Positions 18,240 through 24,539 of a DNA stretch of 24,539 bases are shown here, in pieces (position 1 is the stretch's first letter; every line of letters begins with the position of its first letter). The DNA lies in assembly GCA_034002405.1 (NCBI GenBank), contig JAVFAS010000055.1, forward strand, positions 1-24,539, given 5' to 3'. This stretch comes from SZUA-365 sp034002405 (GTDB lineage Bacteria; Bacteroidota; Ignavibacteria; SZUA-365). The notes below the pieces were generated by a model. The model saw only the letters and a program-made list of their open reading frames with translations, was not told where the DNA came from and ran no database searches. The position numbers were made by a program, and so were the translations under genes.

Positions 18240-18257
18240 ATGGATGCAATCGATTTC

Positions 18258-18395
18258 GGGCTCGATCTCGGGCTCGATCTCGATATCGATGGCGATCTCG
18301 ATATCGATGGCGATGGCGATATCGATGGCGATCTCGATGGCGATCTCGATATCGATGGCGATCTCGATGGCGATCTCGATGGCGATCTCGATCTT
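18258..18395 (+). repeat. Right hexanucleotide array: 23 imperfect GATNNC units
   Basis: Twenty-three consecutive hexamers, mostly GATCTC, GATGGC and GATATC in irregular order, starting GGGCTC GATCTC GGGCTC GATCTC and ending GATCTT. It is the same hexamer family as the left array but on the opposite strand, so the two point away from each other. It ends 10 bp before the -35 of the downstream candidate promoter. Confidence 0.95.
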
Positions 18396-18405
18396 GGAAT
18401 TCGCA

Positions 18406-18435
18406 TTGACTTACGGCAGTGAAAATGGTTACATT
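18406..18435 (+). promoter_or_regulatory. Candidate promoter for the PLP synthase operon
   Basis: TTGACT (18406-18411), 18-bp spacer, TACATT (18430-18435), about 65 bp before the GTG start. The local AT content rises sharply here compared with the GC-rich genes. Confidence 0.55.
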
Positions 18436-18490
18436 ACATTATCTTTATGCCATTAATGAATTTTGATTCATATTACTGATCCCAATCAAC

Positions 18491-18496
18491 AAGGAG
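18491..18496 (+). promoter_or_regulatory. Ribosome-binding site fixing a GTG start
   Basis: AAGGAG, 5 bases before GTG at 18502. It favours that codon over the longer in-frame TTG at 18463, which has no ribosome-binding site and would add 13 residues unlike the family. Confidence 0.75.
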
Positions 18497-18501
18497 CCCG
18501 C

Positions 18502-19695
18502 GTGGATTTATTCGACAAATGCAAGGCGTTTACCCGCGCCGATGAAGTGAAAGCAGCGGGCTTGTATCCGTACTTCCGTGCCATCGAGGAGAGTGAAGGA
18601 CCAGTGGTGATGATCGAAGGACGCAAGATCATCATGGCGGGTTCGAACAACTATCTCGGACTGACCGCCGATCCGCGCGTCAAGCAGGCGAGCCTCGACG
18701 CGGTCAATCGCTTCGGAACGGGCTGTTCGGGTTCCCGCTACCTGACCGGGACACTGACGCTGCACAATGAGCTCGAGGACCGGCTCGCGCACTTCCTCGA
18801 CAAGGAATCGTGCCTCCTCTTCTCCACCGGTTATCAGACCGCGCAGGGAATCATCCCCACGCTGGTCCAGCGCGGTGAGTTCGTGGTGTCGGACAAGGAC
18901 AACCATGCCTGCATCGTCGCGGGAAACCTGATGGCCAAGGGTGCGTTCGCGACGTTCGAACGCTACAAGCACAATGACATGGGCGACCTCGAGCGCCAGC
19001 TGCAGCGCCTCCCGCTCGACAAGGGCAAACTCATTGTCTCCGACGGCGTGTTCAGCACCACCGGCGACATCGTCGACCTGCCACGCCTGCTCGAGCTGGC
19101 GAAGAAGTACAATGCCCGCGTGCTCATCGACGACGCGCATTCGACCGGCGTCATCGGTCCGGGGGGCAAGGGCACCGGACACTATTACGGCCTGGAGCAC
19201 GAGCTCGACATGACCATGGGCACGTTCTCGAAAACCTTCGCGAGCCTCGGCGGATTCGTGGTCGGCGAACGCTCGGTGATCAATTACATCAAGCACCATT
19301 CACCGGCCCTGATTTTCAGCGCGAGTCCGACGCCCGCCAGCGTGGCCGCCGCGCTCGCCGCCCTCGACATTCTCGAGGCGGAACCCTGGCGCGTGGCCAA
19401 GCTGCGCGAGAACGCGGATTACATGCGCGCGGGATTTTCCAAACTCGGCTTCAAGGTGATCATGGGAGAAACCGGCGTCGTGCCCGTGATTATCGGCGAC
19501 GATACGAAAGCGTTCATTTTCTGGAAGGAATTGTTCGACGCCGGCGTGTTCGTTAACGTGTTCATCAGTCCGGGCGTGCCGCAGGGCCTGCAGATGCTGC
19601 GTACGAGCTACATGGCCACGCACGAGAAACAGCATCTCGACCGCATCCTGGAGATTTCAGCGGAAATCGGCCGCAAGCTCGGCGTCATTGAATAA
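18502..19695 (+). CDS. Serine palmitoyltransferase-like PLP enzyme (alpha-oxoamine synthase)
   Basis: 397-residue enzyme of the alpha-oxoamine synthase family, which condenses an amino acid with an acyl thioester and releases CO2. The start MDLFDKCKAFTRADEVKAAG is followed by LYPYFRAIEE, MAGSNNYLGL, GTGCSGSRYLTGTLTLH, the cofactor-stacking His135 in KDNHACIV, Asp210 and His213 in LIDDAHSTG, and the PLP lysine Lys244 in GTFSKTFASLGG. The GTFSK form and the YPYFR N-terminus resemble bacterial serine palmitoyltransferases; the E. coli glycine C-acetyltransferase Kbl and BioF have different text there. I therefore favour 3-ketosphinganine synthesis from serine and palmitoyl thioester, but Kbl cannot be excluded. 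A GNAT-like acyltransferase gene follows 14 bp later. Confidence 0.82.
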   Translation: MDLFDKCKAFTRADEVKAAGLYPYFRAIEESEGPVVMIEGRKIIMAGSNNYLGLTADPRVKQASLDAVNRFGTGCSGSRYLTGTLTLHNELEDRLAHFLDKESCLLFSTGYQTAQGIIPTLVQRGEFVVSDKDNHACIVAGNLMAKGAFATFERYKHNDMGDLERQLQRLPLDKGKLIVSDGVFSTTGDIVDLPRLLELAKKYNARVLIDDAHSTGVIGPGGKGTGHYYGLEHELDMTMGTFSKTFASLGGFVVGERSVINYIKHHSPALIFSASPTPASVAAALAALDILEAEPWRVAKLRENADYMRAGFSKLGFKVIMGETGVVPVIIGDDTKAFIFWKELFDAGVFVNVFISPGVPQGLQMLRTSYMATHEKQHLDRILEISAEIGRKLGVIE

Positions 19696-19709
19696 TACGA
19701 GGATTCGTC

Positions 19710-20831
19710 ATGTCCATTATTGTCCACCCCGTCTCGGGTTCCGCGGGCACGCTGCGCTTCATCAAGCTGCAGTGGAAGTTCTATGTGAATGACCGCAACT
19801 GGGTCCCCCCCCTGCTGATGGACCGGAAGAAGCTGCTCAACACCGCGAAAAATCCCTTCTACAAGCACGCGCGGATGCAGCTCTTCATCGCCGAGCGCGA
19901 CGGCGAGGCGGTTGGACGCATCGCGGCGATTGTCAACGACCACCACAACCGCGAACATCACGACAAGGTCGGCTTCTTCGGCTTCTTCGAAGCGATCAAC
20001 AACCAGGATGTCGCCAACGCGCTGTTCGATGCCGCGGCGACATGGCTCGCGAGCAAGGGAATGGACACCATGCGGGGTCCGCTGAATCCGTCGGTCAACG
20101 ATGAAATCGGCCTGCTTATCAAGGGCTTCGATTCCCCGCCCGTCATCCTCATGACCTACAATCCCCGCTACTATCCCCTGCTGCTCGAGGGGTATGGCTT
20201 CAAGAAGGCGAAGGACCTCTACGCCTACTTGTTGCGAAACAAGGACGTGGTCACACCGAAACTCGAGCGCGGTCAGCAGATGGTCCGCGACCGCTACGGC
20301 ATCACCATTCGCGATCTGGATTTCAAGAATCTCGCGCGCGATGTGGTGGTGCTGAAGGATCTCTACAACCGAAGCTGGGAAAAGAACTGGGGCGCGGTGG
20401 CGATGACCGACGAGGAATTCGATGTCCTCGCCAAGGACCTCGTGCAGGTCGTGGGAAAGTTCAAGGATCTCGTGTTCATCGCCGAACGCGACGGCGAACC
20501 CATCGGCTTCACGCTGTGCCTGCCCGACATCAATCAGCTCCTGATCCGCAACAAACGCGGCTGGCTGCTGCCGGGCGCGTGGCAGCTGATGACCGGAACA
20601 AAAAAAATCGATCTTGTCCGCATCATTGTCCTCGGCGTGCTGCCGCAGCACCGCAACAAGGGCATCGACGCGGTCATGTACTACGAAACCGTCACGCGGG
20701 CCGCGCGGCACGGTGTGTTCAAGGGTGAGGCCTCGTGGGTGCTCGAGGACAACGACCCGATGAACAAAGGCGCGCGCCTGATGAATGCCGAACAGTACAA
20801 AACCTACCGCATCTACGACGTGGCGATCTGA
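19710..20831 (+). CDS. GNAT-like N-acyltransferase (possible bacterial ceramide synthase)
   Basis: 373-residue soluble protein without a signal peptide. The first half has WKFYVNDRNWVPPLLMDRKK, a region typical of large GNAT-like proteins of bacteria, then LFIAERDGEAVGRIAAIVND (a GNAT core strand) and GFFGFFEAINNQDVANALFD. The second half repeats the theme with LVFIAERDGEPIGFTLCLPD and IIVLGVLPQHRNKGIDAVMY, the latter resembling the acyl-CoA binding motif (Q/RxxGxG/A). This suggests two tandem GNAT-like folds. It is coupled to the serine palmitoyltransferase-like gene, 14 bp downstream with GAGG before the ATG. The bacterial ceramide synthase of Caulobacter belongs to a GNAT-type family, so N-acylation of a sphingoid base is a plausible role, inferred from family and context. 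Confidence 0.8.
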   Translation: MSIIVHPVSGSAGTLRFIKLQWKFYVNDRNWVPPLLMDRKKLLNTAKNPFYKHARMQLFIAERDGEAVGRIAAIVNDHHNREHHDKVGFFGFFEAINNQDVANALFDAAATWLASKGMDTMRGPLNPSVNDEIGLLIKGFDSPPVILMTYNPRYYPLLLEGYGFKKAKDLYAYLLRNKDVVTPKLERGQQMVRDRYGITIRDLDFKNLARDVVVLKDLYNRSWEKNWGAVAMTDEEFDVLAKDLVQVVGKFKDLVFIAERDGEPIGFTLCLPDINQLLIRNKRGWLLPGAWQLMTGTKKIDLVRIIVLGVLPQHRNKGIDAVMYYETVTRAARHGVFKGEASWVLEDNDPMNKGARLMNAEQYKTYRIYDVAI

Positions 20832-20833
20832 AA

Positions 20834-21070
20834 GGAGATCGCCGCGCACGATCTCCGTCACCCCGAGGGATCGCCGCGCACGATCTCCGTCACCCCGAGG
20901 GATCGCCGCGCACGATCTCCGTCACCCCGAGTAGCGGTCCCCGTCCGCCTCAGGCGGACGGGACCGCGTATCGAGGGGCGGGGACCGCGTATCGAGGGGC
21001 GGTACATATTCCTGGGCTGTCCCTCGATACGCGTCACGCTCCTTCGTCGCGTGCCGCTACTCGGGATGAC
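20834..21070. repeat. Nested palindromic and tandem repeat element
   Basis: The element starts 2 bp after the acyltransferase stop. It has: a hairpin GGAGATCG/CGATCTCC (20834-20856); three tandem 32-bp units starting at 20837, 20869 and 20901, the third ending at 20931; a 14-bp hairpin with one bulged C and loop TCA (20935-20966); two tandem 21-bp units (20960-20980, 20981-21001); a 13-bp inverted copy of their core (20986-20998 against 21021-21033); and outer arms GTCACCCCGAGTAGCGG (20921-20937) and CCGCTACTCGGGATGAC (21054-21070), matching at 16 of 17 positions. It has no coding content and resembles REP/BIME or MITE-like intergenic elements. It may also end transcription of the preceding operon, though no T-tract is present. 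From 21071 to 21141 I see no further element apart from TATCTTG close to the kdsB start. Confidence 0.85.
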
Positions 21071-21141
21071 GTTTTGCTGGATCAGATCCTCTCATCCTCT
21101 CTCCTTCTGCAATATTCCCCTCGGTTGCCTATCTTGCATCC

Positions 21142-21903
21142 ATGAACACCGACACCGTGATTGTCATCCCGGCGCGGTATGCCTCGACGCGCTTCCCCGG
21201 CAAGCCGCTCGCGTCGATCGCGGGCATGCCCATGATCCAGCATGTGTGGGAGCGCTGCGGGCGGGTGCGCACCCCGGCGCGTCTGCTCGTCGCCACCGAT
21301 GACGCGCGTATCGCGCGGGTGGTCACGGACTTCGGAGGCGAGGCGATGATGACGCCGCCGGAACTCGCGTCCGGCTCCGAGCGCGTGGCGTGGATCGCCG
21401 AGCGCATCCCGGGAGAAATGTTCGTCAACGTGCAGGGAGATGAGCCGCTCCTGCCCCCGGACACGGTCGACGCCGTCGTGCGCGCGCTGCGGGAGTCCGG
21501 GGCCGATATCACCACCGCCGCCTGTCCCTTGCACGACAGCGACCACATCGCCAATCCCAATGTGGTGAAGCTGGTAACGGATGCCGCGGGAAATGCGTTG
21601 TATTTCTCACGTGCCGGCATTCCCTTCGATCGCGATGGAACGGACGCGAACGGTAACCACGCGCTTCCGTCCGGTGTCTACCGCAAACATATCGGCATCT
21701 ACGCGTTCCGTCGCGCGGCCTTGCTGCGCTTCGCCGCGCTGCCCGCCGGACGGCTCGAACAGCACGAGAAACTCGAGCAACTCCGCGCACTCGAACACGG
21801 CATGCGCATCCATGTGGTGGATGTCCCGACCGATTCCCAGGCGGTCGACACGCCCGCGGACGTCGCTCTGGTCGAGGCGCTGATGAATCCACCCCATGCG
21901 TGA
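21142..21903 (+). CDS. kdsB: 3-deoxy-manno-octulosonate cytidylyltransferase (CMP-Kdo synthetase)
   Basis: 253-residue cytosolic enzyme that activates Kdo with CTP for lipopolysaccharide core synthesis. The N-terminus TVIVIPARYASTRFPGKPLA is the nucleotidyltransferase signature. It is followed by LLVATDDARI, PELASGSERVAWIAE (family TSGTER-like), FVNVQGDEPLL and KHIGIYAFRR, and ends QAVDTPADVALVEAL. Length and motifs are normal, indicating an LPS-containing outer membrane. The Shine-Dalgarno is unclear; TATCTTG directly upstream might be a -10 but has no convincing -35. rimO follows 69 bp downstream. Confidence 0.96.
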   Translation: MNTDTVIVIPARYASTRFPGKPLASIAGMPMIQHVWERCGRVRTPARLLVATDDARIARVVTDFGGEAMMTPPELASGSERVAWIAERIPGEMFVNVQGDEPLLPPDTVDAVVRALRESGADITTAACPLHDSDHIANPNVVKLVTDAAGNALYFSRAGIPFDRDGTDANGNHALPSGVYRKHIGIYAFRRAALLRFAALPAGRLEQHEKLEQLRALEHGMRIHVVDVPTDSQAVDTPADVALVEALMNPPHA

Positions 21904-21972
21904 GGGTATCGCCATTCTCGAGACGAGACAACCGCCCGTGACCGCCACGACCCGAAGGAACCCCGAACCAAC

Positions 21973-23283
21973 ATGAAACACGACACTACCCCCGAACGCA
22001 TCTCCATCGTCACCCTTGGCTGTTCGAAAAACACGGTCGATTCCGAAGTGCTGATGCGGCAGATCGAATCAAACCGCATGACGCTGGTCGATGACCCCAA
22101 TGAGGCCGACACGGTGATTATCAACACCTGCGGCTTCATCGACGTGGCGAAGGAGGAATCGATCAATACCATCGTCGAGGCGGCGGCAATGAAAAAGAGC
22201 GGCGCGATCCGGAAGCTCTACGTCGCCGGGTGTCTGTCCGAACGGTACCGCGCGGATCTCGAGCAGGAACTCCCGGAGGTGGATCGTTTCTTCGGGGTGA
22301 CGGATTTCAAGAATATCATCGAGACGCTCGGCGGGAGCTACAAATACGAGCTGCTCGGCGAGCGGCATCTGACCACGCCCCGTCATTTCGCCTATCTGAA
22401 AATCAGCGAGGGCTGCGACCGGCCATGCGCGTTTTGCTCGATCCCCCTCATGCGCGGCGGCCATGTGTCGAGACCCATCGAGGAGATCGAGCACGAGGCA
22501 CGCATGCTTGCCGCGGGCGGAACCCGGGAACTGGTGATCATCGCGCAGGACACCACCTATTACGGTCTGGATCTCTACAATGAACGGCGGCTGCCCGCGC
22601 TGCTCGCGCGGCTCGCCGCGGTCGAGGGCATCGAGTGGATGCGCCTGATGTACGCGTATCCCTCGCACTTTCCGCTCGAAACACTGGATGTCATGCGCGC
22701 GCACGCGAATATCTGCAACTATATCGACATCCCCGTCCAGCATATCAGCGACGAGGTCCTCAAATCCATGCGCCGCGGCATCACCCGTCGCGCGACCGAG
22801 GAACTGCTCGCGGAGATCCGCCGGCGCGTGCCGGACGTGGCGATCCGCACGACGTTGATCGTCGGCTATCCGAATGAGAGCGATGCCGCGTTTCAGTCCC
22901 TCCATGACTTCGTGGCCGCGCAGGAATTCGACCGCCTCGGCGTGTTCCTCTATTCGCAGGAGGAAAACACCAGCGCGCACATCCTCGGCGATCCGATTCC
23001 GCAGGATGTGAAGGAAGAGCGGCGCGCCGCGATCATGGAATTGCAGGCGGGGATTTCGCAGCGGAAGAACGAGCGCAAGATCGGGAGCCGGCTGCGCGTG
23101 CTCTGCGACGGCGCGGAAGGTGACTTCGCGGTCGCCCGCGGCGAACACGATGCGCCGGAAGTGGACAACGAGGTCCTGATCCCGCTCGCGGAATTCGACG
23201 GACACGCGCCCGTCGGACGTTTTCTCGACGTGACCGTGACCGACGCCAATGAATTCGATCTCATCGCGACAACACGGAGGTGA
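21973..23283 (+). CDS. rimO: Ribosomal protein S12 methylthiotransferase RimO
   Basis: 436-residue radical-SAM enzyme that methylthiolates an aspartate of ribosomal protein S12. The N-terminal UPF0004 domain carries the auxiliary-cluster cysteines in TLGCSKNTVDSE (Cys17), IINTCGFI (about Cys53) and YVAGCLSERY. The radical-SAM motif is EGCDRPCAFCSIPLMRGGHV (C-x3-C-x2-C). A C-terminal TRAM domain ends FLDVTVTDANEFDLIATTRR. SKNTVDSE and the text around CSIPLMRG separate RimO from the related tRNA enzymes MiaB and MtaB. It lies between kdsB and a GWxTD gene, which starts 3 bp after its stop. Confidence 0.96.
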   Translation: MKHDTTPERISIVTLGCSKNTVDSEVLMRQIESNRMTLVDDPNEADTVIINTCGFIDVAKEESINTIVEAAAMKKSGAIRKLYVAGCLSERYRADLEQELPEVDRFFGVTDFKNIIETLGGSYKYELLGERHLTTPRHFAYLKISEGCDRPCAFCSIPLMRGGHVSRPIEEIEHEARMLAAGGTRELVIIAQDTTYYGLDLYNERRLPALLARLAAVEGIEWMRLMYAYPSHFPLETLDVMRAHANICNYIDIPVQHISDEVLKSMRRGITRRATEELLAEIRRRVPDVAIRTTLIVGYPNESDAAFQSLHDFVAAQEFDRLGVFLYSQEENTSAHILGDPIPQDVKEERRAAIMELQAGISQRKNERKIGSRLRVLCDGAEGDFAVARGEHDAPEVDNEVLIPLAEFDGHAPVGRFLDVTVTDANEFDLIATTRR

Positions 23284-23286
23284 CCG

Positions 23287-24539
23287 ATGCGTGCGTTCCC
23301 CGCGTTTCTCCTGCTGCTCCTCCTCCCTGCCGCCGTGCATGCGCAGGATGACGACGGCGGCCGTACGGTACACAACCTGCGCGTGCAGCCGTTTTTCTTC
23401 GACGCCCTGAATTTCGCCGCCTACGACAGCTACGGCTTGCAGGGACGGCTCGACATCTACGTCCACATTCCCCATGATATCGTCACCTTCGTCAAGAAGG
23501 AAGAATTCTACGTCGGTGGCTACGCGATCACCGCACTGGTGTCGGAATCCGAAGGTGGAAAACGCGTGAAGGAAGAGCGCTGGGAGCGACGCATCGAGCT
23601 GATCAGTTTCGAGCGGACGAACAATCCGAATTACTACGACCTGACGCAGCGCGCCCTGCGGCTCGAACCCGGGCGCTACCATCTGGAGCTGTTGTTCGAG
23701 GATCGCGAATCACGGAAGGAATTCCGGCTCTCGCGCGCCATCGACATCAGAAAATTCGACGCCAATCTCTTCGGCATCAGCGACCTGATGCTCGTGCGCG
23801 CCGTGGAAAGCGCCGGACAGAAAAAACAAATATCGCCGCAGATCAATCCCAACGTCGCGGCGCTTACCGACGGCTTCGATCTCTTCTTCGAAGTCTACAA
23901 TCCCTGGCAGCTCGGCGGCATTGACATCGAATACCGCATCATGCGCCGCGGCAAGGAAGTGTACACCAAGCAGAGCACACAGGGGGTGCGGGAGGGACGC
24001 AACACCTTTCTCGCCACCATCAGCAGCGGTGGTCTCGGCATTGGCGCCTACACCCTGCAGGCGGAAATCCGACGCGCGAACGATAGCAGCACGCACGGCG
24101 TGCTGGCCCGCATCGAACGACCGTTCATCATCGAGTGGCTCACTGCGGGCGCCCCGATTTCCATCGCCGATCTCGACGAGGCCATCGACCAATTGCGATA
24201 CTTCGCGAAGGGAGACGAACTCGAATACATCCGCGAGGCAGAGGAAGAAAACGAACGTCGCCGCCGCTTCGAGGAATTCTGGGAGCGGCACAATCCCGCC
24301 CCCGGATCGAAAACCAACGCGGCGATGATGGAATACTACAACCGCGTGGCCTTCGCCAACCAGCAGTTCGGGCATTACCTCGACGGCTGGAAAACCGACC
24401 GCGGCATGGTGTATATCCTCTACGGACCGGCCGATTACATCGACCGCCATCCAATGGATACGGAAACAAAACCGTACGAAGTGTGGGAGTATTACGAGCT
24501 CAACCGCCGCTACGTTTTCGTCGACGAAAGCGGCTTCGG
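23287..24539 (+). CDS. GWxTD-domain protein (3' end cut off by the window)
   Basis: Open to the right window edge, about 417 residues visible. It begins MRAFPAFLLLLLLPAAVHAQ, a signal peptide with likely cleavage after AHA, so the protein is exported. A region rich in beta strands follows (VTFVKKEEFYVGGYAITALV, ALRLEPGRYHLELLFEDRES), then a helical charged stretch (EYIREAEEENERRRRFEEFW). The GWxTD motif is DGWKTDRGMVYILYGPADYI, followed by YEVWEYYELNRRYVFVDESG. GWxTD proteins are characteristic of Bacteroidota/Chlorobiota-type and related bacteria; no biochemical role is established that I know of. The ATG at 23287 is 3 bp after the rimO stop, so the two are co-transcribed. Confidence 0.9.
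   Translation, partial: MRAFPAFLLLLLLPAAVHAQDDDGGRTVHNLRVQPFFFDALNFAAYDSYGLQGRLDIYVHIPHDIVTFVKKEEFYVGGYAITALVSESEGGKRVKEERWERRIELISFERTNNPNYYDLTQRALRLEPGRYHLELLFEDRESRKEFRLSRAIDIRKFDANLFGISDLMLVRAVESAGQKKQISPQINPNVAALTDGFDLFFEVYNPWQLGGIDIEYRIMRRGKEVYTKQSTQGVREGRNTFLATISSGGLGIGAYTLQAEIRRANDSSTHGVLARIERPFIIEWLTAGAPISIADLDEAIDQLRYFAKGDELEYIREAEEENERRRRFEEFWERHNPAPGSKTNAAMMEYYNRVAFANQQFGHYLDGWKTDRGMVYILYGPADYIDRHPMDTETKPYEVWEYYELNRRYVFVDESGF

Larger units (their letters stand above)
17906..18501. other. Divergent intergenic region with inverted hexanucleotide arrays
   Basis: About 600 bp between the start of glnS (leftward) and the start of the PLP synthase (rightward). It contains, in order: 125 bp without a recognisable element; the left array (18031-18161); a dyad-symmetric centre (18162-18257); the right array (18258-18395); and the downstream promoter at 18406-18435. 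All six frames through the arrays are open because of the hexamer period, so predicted proteins rich in LD, RS or IS dipeptides are artefacts unless shown otherwise. Confidence 0.85.

Noticed and set aside
17697..18422. ORFs encoding LD-, RS- or IS-dipeptide repeat proteins in the 18-kb region
   Set aside because: The hexamer period keeps all frames open on both strands; low complexity and overlap with glnS indicate artefacts. Only the mirrored short ORFs are kept, as a finding.
22069..23682. 537-aa minus-strand ORF opposite rimO and the GWxTD gene
   Set aside because: Covers two well-supported plus-strand genes and has a composition typical of antisense reading.

Overview
The window is 24.5 kb of GC-rich bacterial chromosome. 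It holds housekeeping and cell-envelope genes, and I see no tRNA, rRNA, CRISPR array, phage or insertion sequence. A run of exactly 100 N at 10275-10374 shows that it comes from a scaffolded, probably metagenome-derived assembly. KdsB (Kdo-LPS), an MlaD-type lipid-transport protein and a lipoprotein signal indicate a Gram-negative cell. The GWxTD-domain protein, the style of HprK, the Bacteroidota-like YbeY metal site and the serine palmitoyltransferase-like enzyme point to the Bacteroidota/Chlorobiota/Ignavibacteria/Kapabacteria side of the FCB group. That placement is inferred from family knowledge; no search was run.

Layout. From 1 to about 12 kb all genes are on the minus strand. Read in the direction of transcription they are: a 154-aa unknown gene and ybeY; the DUF494/Smg gene, then topA (with the N gap between them), xerC and hpf; a strong terminator; hprK; a peptide/nickel-type ABC importer (solute-binding lipoprotein, two permeases, a 75-aa unknown); and a truncated mlaD-like gene with its own promoter. 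At about 12.1 kb transcription diverges: gltX, a GT2 glycosyltransferase and nadD run rightward as a tight operon. They converge on a leftward glnS plus SDR-reductase pair. At 17.9-18.5 kb is a second divergent region, occupied by two hexanucleotide arrays in inverted orientation. Rightward of it lie a serine palmitoyltransferase-like PLP enzyme and a GNAT-like acyltransferase, a nested palindromic repeat element (20.83-21.07 kb), and then kdsB, rimO and a truncated GWxTD-domain gene.

How the genes fit together. The smg-topA-xerC-hpf block covers DNA topology, recombination and ribosome hibernation. The aminoacyl-tRNA synthetases, YbeY and RimO are translation-related. KdsB, the glycosyltransferase, MlaD and the ABC importer act at the envelope. 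The PLP synthase, the acyltransferase and the nearby SDR could supply the three core steps of bacterial ceramide (sphingolipid) synthesis; this is an inference from family and context.

The most unusual sequence is the double-array inverted structure at 18031-18395, just upstream of that putative sphingolipid operon. Next are the nested palindrome at 20.83-21.07 kb and the terminator whose T-tract ends four bases before the best hprK start codon. Four candidate promoters share a TTGA-type -35 and a TAnnTT -10 at 17-18 bp spacing. Long ORFs opposite gltX, glnS, rimO and the ABC genes are GC-driven shadows and were left out.
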